Source: Pseudomonas sp. DY-1 (GTDB taxonomy: Bacteria > Pseudomonadota > Gammaproteobacteria > Pseudomonadales > Pseudomonadaceae). From it: a stretch of 64,000 bases of DNA. The stretch spans positions 3,410,001 to 3,474,000 of the forward strand of contig NZ_CP032616.1 of NCBI RefSeq assembly GCF_003626975.1. Direction: 5' to 3'. The translations under genes and the position numbers were made by a program. The notes beneath the pieces are model-generated. The model was not told where the DNA came from. It saw only the letters and a list, made by a program, of their open reading frames with translations, and ran no database searches. Positions 20,510 through 27,759 of the stretch are shown piece after piece (within the stretch, counting starts at the first letter, position 1; every line of letters begins with the position of its first letter).

Positions 20510-22096
20510 CTAACCAAGCCCCAGCCAGAGCCCCAGTAGCAGCGGGAGCCCGAGTAGCAGCGCCAGCGCCACTTGCCGTGACCTGCCCAGCCTGGGAGAG
20601 GACCGTTGCCTGAGCGCCTGCGCCAACAGGCGCTCCAGGGCCAACTGGAACTCCGACAGGGCTTCGTAACGCACGCGAGGCTGTGGCGCCAACGCCTTGG
20701 CCAGCACCCCGTCCCAGCCTTCAGGTAGCCCGGGTACCCGACCCGCCAGCGGCATGTAGCGGCTGGCCTGGCCACCTTCGGGGCGCGCCGTTTCAGGCCA
20801 TTGTCCACTGAGCAGCCAATAGGCCAGCGCCGCCAGGGCGAACTGGTCGGCACTGCCATCCAGGGCGCGGCCATGGCGTAGCTCCGGGGCCAAGGGGACG
20901 GCCTGGGGCGGCGCCGTCTGCTGTGGCACGCCTGGCAGGATGGCGGCGAACTCGGGCAAGAGCAGCAAGCGGCCGCGCTCGTCGAGCAGTATCTGCCTGG
21001 GATTCAGCCAGAGCCCCTGCATGCCGCGCCGCTGCAGCGAGCGAACCGCCTCGATCAACTGCACCAGAATGGCCAGGGTCGCGGCGGCATCCAGAGGTGG
21101 TCGCCCTTCCCGACGTCGCGCGAGGCTCTGCGCACCTGCCGGCGGCAAGGCGAAAAGCAGAAAGGCGTGCTGACGGTCCTGCCGCGGCGAAAGTACCTGC
21201 GGCAAGGTCTCCACAGGGCTACGGCGCAACACCCATTCCCGCTGCCAGAAGGCCTCATCGGCATCCACTTCAGACAGCCAGAACAACGCCTCGCGGCTTT
21301 CCTCCCGCGCCCGGAACAACCTCCCTGGCGGCCCATAGTCGCAGGGGGCGAGCAAGGTCCAGCCATCCATCACGGTTCCCGGCACCACGCCTTGCACCTT
21401 CGGCCAGCGGACTCCAGGCGCCGATGGCGGCAGGCAATGAGGCTCGCCGGGCAACACCAGCGCAGCGGCGCCGGGGGCGCTTAATAGGGGTTCCAGCAGC
21501 CCGCCCAGTTGAGCGGACTGCAAGTTGTCACTGGATTCACGCAGGGGGCTCAGATCAGCCACTTCCAGTAGCGGCTGGGGCGCCATCAGCAGAGGCTGGC
21601 CAGGTGTCAGTGGCAGGCTGTGCTGGATCACCGCGAGCTCAGCCTGCGCTCCCAAGGGGTTGTTCCGCCCAGTCAGTTCCTGGACTAGTTGCCCCTGGAA
21701 ACGCACCAGTCCGACCGCCCCGGCCTGCAGGAAGTGCGCCTCGCCGTCCTGCACCAGCAGTAGACCAGCGCTCAGTTCCGGGACCCGTTCACCGGCCTGG
21801 CGCCGACGAAAAAGCTGGAGATTGAGTGCCGCGAGCACCTGGCGCGCCGCCTGGGTCTCGCTCCAGCCATCCGGCGTGCAGGCGTAGTCGACGAACAGGG
21901 CGTCCAGGTATTGCCCGAGCAGGCGCACCACGTTGGTGCACGAACATCCCCAGAGCAGGGCTACCAGCATCAGCGGCGGACGCCCCTTCCGCCCGGCTAC
22001 CCAAGTTGCACGGGCGCGGGCCGCCTGGGTCGGCAGGTCCCGGCCGTGTCCCTGGGCCAGGCTGACGGCGGGGTGTTCCAGCAACTGCAAGGGCAT
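20510..22096 (-). CDS. Bifunctional PP2C phosphatase/Ser-Thr kinase-like protein, both domains degenerate
   Basis: The 528-residue protein has an N-terminal PP2C-like half, a C-terminal kinase-like half and a final membrane helix (VALALLLGLPLLLGLWLGL). The architecture matches the Pseudomonas bifunctional kinase/phosphatase family. The kinase catalytic loop appears as LNPRQILLDERGRLLLLPEFA, where HRD-like and DFG residues are missing, and the PP2C metal aspartates (GRDxNED, DGD/G) are not visible. It may be a membrane-anchored pseudoenzyme. ATG 22096 follows AGGA at 10 nt. Partners are unknown. Confidence 0.7.
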   Translation of the reverse strand: MPLQLLEHPAVSLAQGHGRDLPTQAARARATWVAGRKGRPPLMLVALLWGCSCTNVVRLLGQYLDALFVDYACTPDGWSETQAARQVLAALNLQLFRRRQAGERVPELSAGLLLVQDGEAHFLQAGAVGLVRFQGQLVQELTGRNNPLGAQAELAVIQHSLPLTPGQPLLMAPQPLLEVADLSPLRESSDNLQSAQLGGLLEPLLSAPGAAALVLPGEPHCLPPSAPGVRWPKVQGVVPGTVMDGWTLLAPCDYGPPGRLFRAREESREALFWLSEVDADEAFWQREWVLRRSPVETLPQVLSPRQDRQHAFLLFALPPAGAQSLARRREGRPPLDAAATLAILVQLIEAVRSLQRRGMQGLWLNPRQILLDERGRLLLLPEFAAILPGVPQQTAPPQAVPLAPELRHGRALDGSADQFALAALAYWLLSGQWPETARPEGGQASRYMPLAGRVPGLPEGWDGVLAKALAPQPRVRYEALSEFQLALERLLAQALRQRSSPRLGRSRQVALALLLGLPLLLGLWLGLG

Positions 22097-22248
22097 GGGC
22101 GCGCATCCTGGTCCGGGAAAACAATGGAAACAGTTGCAGCCTTCATGCCGTTCACCATTCGGATAACAGCTCGCCGTGGCCGGGAAACTTCCCCTTATAA
22201 TGCGGCGACTACCTCGCTTTCTCGCCGCAGTCACTCACAAGGCGCCTC

Positions 22249-22908
22249 ATGGATTTCAACCCGATCGACCTCATCCTCCATCTGGACCAATACCTGAATC
22301 TGCTGGTCAGCAACTACGGCACCTGGATCTACGCCATCCTCTTTCTGGTCATCTTCTGCGAGACGGGTCTGGTGGTAACGCCCTTCCTGCCCGGCGACTC
22401 CCTGCTGTTCATCGCCGGCGCGGTCAGTGCTGGCGGCGCCATGGACCCGTGGCTACTGGGCGGCCTGCTGATGATCGCGGCCATAAGCGGCGACAGCCTC
22501 AACTACCTGGTCGGGCGCACGGCCGGCGAACGCCTTTTCAGTAATCCGAATTCGAAGATTTTCCGCCGCGACTACCTGCAGCGCACCCATGATTTCTACG
22601 ACCGTCATGGCGGCAAGACCGTGACCCTGGCGCGCTTCCTGCCCATCGTGCGCACCTTCGCCCCCTTCGTTGCCGGCGTAGGCCGCATGCCCTACCCGCG
22701 CTTTCTTGGCTTCAGCGTGCTGGGCACCATCCTCTGGGTGGGCGGCCTGGTGACCCTCGGCTATTTCTTCGGCAACGTACCTTTCATCAAGCAGAATCTC
22801 TCGCTGATGATCATCGTCATCATCGGCATTTCACTGCTGCCAATGATGATCGGCTTTGCCCGCAGCCACTTTCGCGCCGCCAGCAAGGGCGCCGAGCACT
22901 CGAGCTGA
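22249..22908 (+). CDS. DedA-family inner-membrane protein
   Basis: The 219-residue protein has the DedA/SNARE-associated pattern: an N-terminal reentrant segment, [23 protein letters not shown], then [27 protein letters not shown] with the conserved arginines, and three or more membrane helices. DedA proteins act in lipid-carrier (undecaprenyl phosphate) or phospholipid translocation. The peptidase gene follows after 10 bp. Confidence 0.92.
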   Translation: MDFNPIDLILHLDQYLNLLVSNYGTWIYAILFLVIFCETGLVVTPFLPGDSLLFIAGAVSAGGAMDPWLLGGLLMIAAISGDSLNYLVGRTAGERLFSNPNSKIFRRDYLQRTHDFYDRHGGKTVTLARFLPIVRTFAPFVAGVGRMPYPRFLGFSVLGTILWVGGLVTLGYFFGNVPFIKQNLSLMIIVIIGISLLPMMIGFARSHFRAASKGAEHSS

Positions 22909-22918
22909 CCGACGCACC

Positions 22919-23737
22919 ATGTGGTCCTATCGCGGCTGGCGCCGCCAGCGCATCCTCGCCCGCAATCCGGTCACGCCGCAGCAGTGGGAGATCGTGCGCC
23001 AGCGCCTGCCGATACTCGATGGCCTGGACGAAACGGAAGACCAGCGTCTGCGCGAACGCAGCGTGATCTTCCTGCATGAAAAGCGCATCACCGCCCTGCC
23101 CGGCGTCGAACTGTCCCCCGAGGACCGCCTGACACTCGCCACCCTGGCGCAACTCCCTCTGCTGCATCTGCCAGACCTCGATTGGTACCGGGGCTTTCAC
23201 GAGCTGGTGCTCTATCCCGACGACTTCGTCAGCCCCCAGCGCCATCGCGACGCAGCTGGCGTGGAGCACGAATACGATGACGAGCGCAGCGGCGAATCCT
23301 GGCAGTACGGGCCGGTCATCCTCGCCTGGCCTGGTGTGCAATCGAGCGGCGGCTGGGATGGCTACAACCTGGTGATCCACGAACTGGCACACAAGCTCGA
23401 CATGCTCAACGGCGCGCCGAACGGCCTGCCCCCACTGCACCGCGACATGCGCCAATCCGACTGGGCACTGGCCATGCAGTCCGCCTATGACGCGCTGAAT
23501 GCCCAACTCGACCGCGATCCCGAATCCGAAACGCCCATCGACCCATACGCCGCCGAAGACCCGGCAGAGTTCTTCGCAGTCGCCAGCGAGTATTTTTTCA
23601 CCGCACCGGACCTTCTGGACCAGGCCTTCCCCGCCGTCTACCGCCAGCTCCAGGCGTTCTACCGCCAGGACCCGCTGCGGCGCCTGAAGCACCTCCAGGA
23701 CATCCACCCGGACTATCGCGACGCGACCAATGGATGA
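22919..23737 (+). CDS. mtfA: MtfA-type zinc metallopeptidase
   Basis: The 272-residue protein has the M90 active site HELAHKLD (HExxH) and a C-terminal AEFFAVASEYFF segment that supplies the third ligand. In E. coli MtfA cleaves model peptides and binds the glucose repressor Mlc. The start at 22919 is 10 nt past the DedA stop with no clear ribosome site, pointing to translational coupling. It matches the gene just before ppa in P. aeruginosa. Confidence 0.9.
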   Translation: MWSYRGWRRQRILARNPVTPQQWEIVRQRLPILDGLDETEDQRLRERSVIFLHEKRITALPGVELSPEDRLTLATLAQLPLLHLPDLDWYRGFHELVLYPDDFVSPQRHRDAAGVEHEYDDERSGESWQYGPVILAWPGVQSSGGWDGYNLVIHELAHKLDMLNGAPNGLPPLHRDMRQSDWALAMQSAYDALNAQLDRDPESETPIDPYAAEDPAEFFAVASEYFFTAPDLLDQAFPAVYRQLQAFYRQDPLRRLKHLQDIHPDYRDATNG

Positions 23738-23748
23738 GTACAACGGCG

Positions 23749-23777
23749 TGGCATCGGCCCTGGAATATGCCTATAAT
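23749..23777 (+). promoter_or_regulatory. Sigma70-type promoter of ppa
   Basis: TGGCAT, a 17-bp spacer and TATAAT lie 38 bp before the ppa start. The perfect -10 fits a constitutive housekeeping promoter. Confidence 0.75.
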
Positions 23778-23815
23778 CGCGCCCACTTTTTTGGCCCACC
23801 CCCAGGGAGTTGACC

Positions 23816-24343
23816 ATGAGCTACAGCAAGATCCCGGCAGGCAAAGACCTGCCGAACGACATCTACGTCGCCATCGAAATCCCGGCCAACCACGCGCCGA
23901 TCAAGTACGAGATCGACAAGGACAGCGACTGCCTGTTCGTCGACCGTTTCATGGCCACCCCGATGTTCTACCCGGCCAACTACGGCTACATCCCGAACAC
24001 CCTGGCTGACGACGGCGATCCCCTGGACGTGCTGGTCGTCACCCCCTACCCGGTCGCTCCGGGTTCCGTCATCCGCGCCCGTCCGGTCGGCGTTCTGCAC
24101 ATGACCGACGAAGCCGGTGGCGATGCCAAACTGCTGGCCGTTCCCCACGACAAACTGAGCGTTCTCTACAAGGACGTGAAGGAATACACCGACCTGCCGG
24201 CCCTGCTGCTGGAGCAGATCAAGCACTTCTTCGAGAACTACAAGGACCTCGAAAAAGGCAAGTGGGTGAAAGTAGAAGGCTGGGGCAACGCTGACGCTGC
24301 CCGTGCTGAAATCACTAAAGCGGTTGCGGCCTACCAAAAGTAA
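23816..24343 (+). CDS. ppa: Inorganic pyrophosphatase
   Basis: The 175-residue soluble family I pyrophosphatase has the signature [10 protein letters not shown] (metal-binding aspartates) and [11 protein letters not shown]. It hydrolyses PPi and pulls biosynthetic reactions forward. The reading frame is intact and ends in AVAAYQK, but the last 25 bp are also the left attachment core of the prophage, so only the DNA beyond the stop is foreign. Excision would rejoin it to its own terminator at 63863..63889. Confidence 0.97.
   Translation: MSYSKIPAGKDLPNDIYVAIEIPANHAPIKYEIDKDSDCLFVDRFMATPMFYPANYGYIPNTLADDGDPLDVLVVTPYPVAPGSVIRARPVGVLHMTDEAGGDAKLLAVPHDKLSVLYKDVKEYTDLPALLLEQIKHFFENYKDLEKGKWVKVEGWGNADAARAEITKAVAAYQK
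24319..24343 (+). other. attL core (25-bp duplication, 3' end of ppa)
   Basis: These 25 bp from AGCGGTTGCGG to AAAAGTAA recur exactly at 63822..63846; the bases just outside differ on both sides. This is the strand-exchange duplication left by a tyrosine integrase that preserves the target gene's end. Confidence 0.93.
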
Positions 24344-24424
24344 TTTTGCTGGGGATTTCAGGGGATTACGCTCAGATATTGCAGCACCCTTTCCCCGCCA
24401 AAATCCCCCAAAGGCCCCCTCTGT

Positions 24425-24442
24425 GGTACAGAAAGTGGTACA
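24425..24442 (+). promoter_or_regulatory. Candidate integrase arm-type sites, left
   Basis: Two direct copies of GGTACA start 12 bp apart, about 80 bp inside attL. A similar pair with 11-bp spacing lies about 50 bp inside attR (63756..63772). Paired short direct repeats inside both ends fit arm-type integrase sites. Confidence 0.5.
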
Positions 24443-24471
24443 AAAAAGCCCGGCTCATGCCGGGCTTTTTT
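24442..24471 (+). terminator. Phage-supplied terminator downstream of ppa
   Basis: The stem GCCCGGC/GCCGGGC with a TCAT loop is flanked by A6 and T6. It lies about 100 bp past the ppa stop and replaces the host terminator that the insertion displaced. Confidence 0.9.
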
Positions 24472-24513
24472 GTGCTCGCAGAGTGGTCTCCCCAAACTTG
24501 CGCAGGAAGCAGC

Positions 24514-25053
24514 ATGCCTTACGACATCCATTACATCGTTGTGGATTCCGCAACCGGAACAAATTGGCCGAGCTGGGTCGCCATTGCTATCTCGATCCTG
24601 GCCCTATTTGCCACCTTGTGGCAGGCACACCTTGCCAGGGCTCACAACAAACTCTCGGTTCGCCCGCAACTCGAAGGCCACAGCCACTGGGAGGACAATT
24701 TCTACAGCTTAGAAGTACGAAACGATGGCCTAGGCCCTGCAATAATTACGGAGGCCCGGGTTTACCGCCACGGTAGCCAAGTGGAAGGGGAAGGCCCGCC
24801 CTTAATCGTAAAAGCCTTCACCGGCGTACCTGGATGCCAATTGGTGGCCCATGAGTTCTTCTACACTCCATACGTCCTGCCAGCTGGACAATCAGTCGAA
24901 ATATGTAAGGTGATGTGCGACCCAAGGATTCTGGACATTGAGGGATTTCTCGGTGGGCTGTTGCACCTCCAGATCGATTATGAGTCTGCCTACAAAGAGA
25001 AATGCCCGATGTACCAAACTCGGCGCCCGCCACTTCCTGTGACTGCTCAGTAG
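24514..25053 (+). CDS. Membrane-anchored protein of unknown function (prophage cargo)
   Basis: The 179-residue protein has one N-terminal membrane helix (WVAIAISILALFATLWQAHLA) followed by a beta-rich soluble domain (SLEVRNDGLGPAIITEARVY). I do not recognise a characterised family. AGGAAG stands 5 nt before ATG 24514. It faces against the late phage genes at the attL edge, a typical place for lysogenic-conversion cargo. A role in superinfection exclusion or defence is possible but unproven. Confidence 0.75.
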   Translation: MPYDIHYIVVDSATGTNWPSWVAIAISILALFATLWQAHLARAHNKLSVRPQLEGHSHWEDNFYSLEVRNDGLGPAIITEARVYRHGSQVEGEGPPLIVKAFTGVPGCQLVAHEFFYTPYVLPAGQSVEICKVMCDPRILDIEGFLGGLLHLQIDYESAYKEKCPMYQTRRPPLPVTAQ

Positions 25054-25079
25054 ACCCTTGGCTCCAGGTAACTACTTAT

Positions 25080-25883
25080 TCACATTCCCTGGAACAAGCC
25101 GCCAAGGTCGGACACCTGCCAACTGGTGATCACCAACTCACCCGTTACCTGAGCCTGTCGCTGACGCTGATTGGTGTTCGTGTAGCGAATGTCGGTCCGT
25201 TCTAGGTGAAATCCCTCGAACACCCGCCTGATGTCCGGGTGGTCATTGATGCTAACCATCACCCTCCCCTTACAGCGCCGCATGAAGTCGGCCATACGCT
25301 CATAGTTCTCGAACGGGAAGTCCACCCCATAACCCTCGGTCTGCCAGTAGGGCGGGTCCATGTAGAGAAAGGTGTGCGGACGGTCGTAGCGTTCGGCGCA
25401 CTCTAGCCAGGGCAGGTTTTCAACGTAGGTCCCAGCCAGCCGCTGCCAGGCGGCCGAGAGGTTCTCCTCGATCCGCAGCAGGTTAATGGCCGGGCCGGTG
25501 GTGGCCGTGCCGAACGTCTGCCCGGACACCTTGCCGCCGAAGGCATGGTGCTGCAGGTAGAAGAAGCGCGCCGCGCGCTGGATGTCGGTCAGGGTCTCGG
25601 GGCGGGTCATCTTCTGCCACTCGAAGATCTGGCGGCTGGAGAGGGCCCACTTGAACTGGCGTACGAACTCCTCAAGGTGGTTCTGCACCACCCGGTACAG
25701 GCACACCAGGTCGCCGTTGATGTCGTTCAGCACCTCAGTGGGCGCCGGCATCGGGCGGAGGAAGAAGAGTGCCGCGCCGCCGGCAAATACCTCGACGTAA
25801 CACTCATGGGGCGGGAACAGGGGGATAAGGCGGTCGGCCAGGCGGCGCTTACCGCCCATCCAGGGAACGATCGGATTGGTCAT
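25080..25883 (-). CDS. Dam-type DNA adenine N6-methyltransferase
   Basis: The 267-residue D12-class methylase has PWMGGKRRL (SAM-binding motif I), VEVFAGGAALFF and the catalytic DPPY in LYMDPPYWQTEG. It would methylate adenine, perhaps GATC, in phage and host DNA. No cognate endonuclease is nearby, so it is an orphan enzyme, probably anti-restriction or regulatory. AAAGG lies 10 nt before ATG 25883; a TTG three codons earlier is less likely. A LexA-like box lies 17-32 nt upstream. Confidence 0.9.
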   Translation of the reverse strand: MTNPIVPWMGGKRRLADRLIPLFPPHECYVEVFAGGAALFFLRPMPAPTEVLNDINGDLVCLYRVVQNHLEEFVRQFKWALSSRQIFEWQKMTRPETLTDIQRAARFFYLQHHAFGGKVSGQTFGTATTGPAINLLRIEENLSAAWQRLAGTYVENLPWLECAERYDRPHTFLYMDPPYWQTEGYGVDFPFENYERMADFMRRCKGRVMVSINDHPDIRRVFEGFHLERTDIRYTNTNQRQRQAQVTGELVITSWQVSDLGGLFQGM

Positions 25884-25895
25884 TTTGTGCAAACC

Positions 25896-25925
25896 TTTAC
25901 TGTATGAATATCCAGTTGCTAGACT
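25896..25925 (+). promoter_or_regulatory. LexA (SOS) box overlapping a plus-strand promoter
   Basis: CTG-TATGAATATC-CAG (25900..25915), extended to TACTG and CAGTT, matches the SOS box well. On the plus strand TTTACT (25896..25901), an 18-bp spacer and TAGACT (25920..25925) form a promoter with the box across its -35 and spacer, leading toward the 86-residue gene. The box also lies just upstream of the divergent dam gene. Confidence 0.65.
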
Positions 25926-26067
25926 CGCCGCGCTTCGTGCACGAGGCGGGGAGCCTTGGCTGGGCTTGCAGGTACGGTCTGCGGGTTCAGCGACCGGCCC
26001 GGGTGCTGGAACACTGGGGCCGGTTGCTCCTCATTGGTGAGTCGTGATGAAAGTTCAGGAGACAACC

Positions 26068-26328
26068 ATGCGCCGCTACATCAGCCTTCAGTCCCTGATC
26101 CTTGTGAAAAGCCGCGAGCACGACTGGGTGCTCACCCCTTCAACGGCCGAGGACTTGGCCGGATTCGGTCTCCGGCTGCTAGTTGCCGAGCTGGGTACCG
26201 AAGGCGCCAGGCAGTTCCTCCGCAAGAAGTTCGCGGAGTACCGCCCGGATTATCGCGGTGTCGGACGAGACGACCGGCCGCCGGAGAGAGACAAGCAGAA
26301 AGCGGATGGCGGCTATGCCCGTTACTGA
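26068..26328 (+). CDS. Small protein of unknown function behind an SOS box
   Basis: The 86-residue protein has a compact N-terminal part (MRRYISLQSLILVKSREHDW), an amphipathic middle (FGLRLLVAELGTEGARQFLRKKF) and a polar tail. I do not recognise a family. CAGGAG precedes ATG 26068 at 6 nt; an in-frame ATG at 26047 has a weaker site. It faces against the late operon and is the first good gene downstream of the LexA-controlled promoter. Small SOS-induced phage proteins elsewhere act as antirepressors (Tum, Gifsy antirepressors); that role here is a guess. Confidence 0.65.
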   Translation: MRRYISLQSLILVKSREHDWVLTPSTAEDLAGFGLRLLVAELGTEGARQFLRKKFAEYRPDYRGVGRDDRPPERDKQKADGGYARY

Positions 26329-26783
26329 TTCCAACGGGCCTCCAGCGACCGTTTCAACGCAATGGTGCTGGGCTTGGTGATCCGCGCCGCCTCACGATAC
26401 AGATCGACCGCCCCCTGCACCGCCGCCAGTTCCTCTCGTGTTGCGCCCAGCACCTGCATGGCCACGTAGAGCAGGCCGTCACAACGCGCCCGGGTGATTC
26501 CTGACGGCTTGCCGTCCACTGTTAGCGACAGGTACTCGCACAGTTGGTCATGGGTGGCGTAGGCCTGGCCCAGCTTGCCCAGTGGCGGCAGCAAGGGGTG
26601 AGCCAGCCGAGGGATGGAGCCACCATCGGTCAAGGTGCCGGCCTGAACATCGACCCACTGCCGGTCACTGAGCATCAAGCGGAATCCCGTCAGTATCCGG
26701 TAATACTCGCCACGCAGCACCGAGCTGGCCTGTGGGTCGTAGCGCAGATCGAGGGGCCGCGTGAAGTAAGGGAAGGCCGTCAT
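26322..26783 (-). CDS. DUF1353 family phage protein
   Basis: The 153-residue protein has the DUF1353 signature TLTDGGSIPRLAHPL and a THDQLCEYL segment. Such proteins are common next to phage endolysins, with no proven function. Its ATG overlaps the endolysin stop (ATGA), so the two are coupled. It lacks a signal peptide or lipobox, so it is not an obvious spanin. Confidence 0.85.
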   Translation of the reverse strand: MTAFPYFTRPLDLRYDPQASSVLRGEYYRILTGFRLMLSDRQWVDVQAGTLTDGGSIPRLAHPLLPPLGKLGQAYATHDQLCEYLSLTVDGKPSGITRARCDGLLYVAMQVLGATREELAAVQGAVDLYREAARITKPSTIALKRSLEARWNQ

Positions 26784-27349
26784 GCCGACACCTCCACTCC
26801 CAGCACCTGACGCGCCCGCGCCCAGATCTCGCGGCGCTCAGCCAGGCCATTGGTGCCGCCGTTGATGATGCGGGTGATGCGGCTGAACTCGCCGGCATCG
26901 GCCAGGGCGTTCAGCTCCTTGCTGAACCAGAACCAGCCGGCGGACTGCACCGCCCAGTCCGGCTCCTCCAGCAGTTGGGGCTCACGTACCAGGCGGTCGT
27001 CCCCGAACAGGGCAATGCTGGCCATGGTGTAGTTGTACTTCCCGGTGATCTGGATCAGCCCCCGCCCCCGGTAGAACTGGCCATCCCCGTCCGCTTCCGG
27101 CGAGTTGCCCAGCCGCTCGGCCAGTGGGCCCGTGTCGTACTTCGCCAGGTACTTGGTGCCACCCAGCTCGCGTACGTACTGCAGGTGCCCCGACTCGTGG
27201 CCGACCTGGGCCAGGAATGCCGCCATGCGCTTGGGGGTGTTGATCGCCCAACGCCGCACTGCGCCATTGATCGCAGGCGTGAACAGCGCCGCCCGCTGAC
27301 TGCCGGCGTTCGGCAGGATCTGGAGCAGCTGCTCCTTGGTGATTTCCAT
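26780..27349 (-). CDS. Phage endolysin, GH19 chitinase-like
   Basis: The 189-residue enzyme has the catalytic glutamate in VGHESGHLQY and the GH19 motif YRGRGLIQITGKYNY. It cleaves the glycan strands of peptidoglycan at the end of the lytic cycle. It has no signal peptide, so it needs the holin, whose best candidate lies 22 kb upstream in the late operon. GGAGG stands before ATG 27349. A minus-strand terminator lies just upstream. Confidence 0.93.
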   Translation of the reverse strand: MEITKEQLLQILPNAGSQRAALFTPAINGAVRRWAINTPKRMAAFLAQVGHESGHLQYVRELGGTKYLAKYDTGPLAERLGNSPEADGDGQFYRGRGLIQITGKYNYTMASIALFGDDRLVREPQLLEEPDWAVQSAGWFWFSKELNALADAGEFSRITRIINGGTNGLAERREIWARARQVLGVEVSA

Positions 27350-27364
27350 GCGTCCTCCAGATAT

Positions 27365-27388
27365 GAAAAACCCCGCCGAGGCGGGGTT
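27365..27388 (-). terminator. Terminator between tail genes and endolysin
   Basis: On the minus strand the stem CCCCGCC/GGCGGGG with a two-base loop is followed by TTTTTC. It should reduce transcription into the lysis genes unless antitermination operates. Confidence 0.8.
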
Positions 27389-27403
27389 GATGGGATGTAA
27401 TGG

Positions 27404-27757
27404 TCATTCGGCCGGGGGCTCTGGCGGCGGGTCGGCCTGAACCAGATCGCGCTTGGTGGCGACGTGCAGGTAGGCGCTGGCCAGCGCCACATACAACTGC
27501 TGGTAGGTCATGCTGCCCAGGGCTTCTCCGGTTTCGGGGTGGAGCAGGTCAAAGGCCTCAGCTGCGTTCTCCGGGGTGAACGGCTCCACCAGGTTGCCCA
27601 GCGGGCGATGAATCTCCTCACCGTCCGCGACGATCACCTTCTCTTCGGCGAAAGTCACCGAGGGCGTGCCAAGCGCGGGGCGCGGGTTGTCGATACCGAT
27701 GTACTTGCAGCGCACCCAACTGCTGAACTGGCCTGTTTGTTCGTTGTAGTCGGGCAT
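27404..27757 (-). CDS. Tail-fibre-associated protein, possible assembly protein
   Basis: The 117-residue protein begins MPDYNEQTGQFSSWVRCKY and has a proline-rich acidic end. The DLLHPETGEALGSMTYQQLYVALASAY part resembles small proteins encoded after tail fibres. It sits 2 bp after the fibre gene, which suggests a fibre chaperone or tip protein. The family is uncertain. Confidence 0.65.
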   Translation of the reverse strand: MPDYNEQTGQFSSWVRCKYIGIDNPRPALGTPSVTFAEEKVIVADGEEIHRPLGNLVEPFTPENAAEAFDLLHPETGEALGSMTYQQLYVALASAYLHVATKRDLVQADPPPEPPAE

Positions 27758-27759
27758 GG

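Noticed and set aside
25904..26047. A 47-codon plus-strand frame (MNIQLLDSPRFVHEAG...)
   Set aside because: Its ATG lies inside the LexA box with no ribosome site, so it is more likely leader sequence. Codon use is acceptable, so it is not fully excluded.
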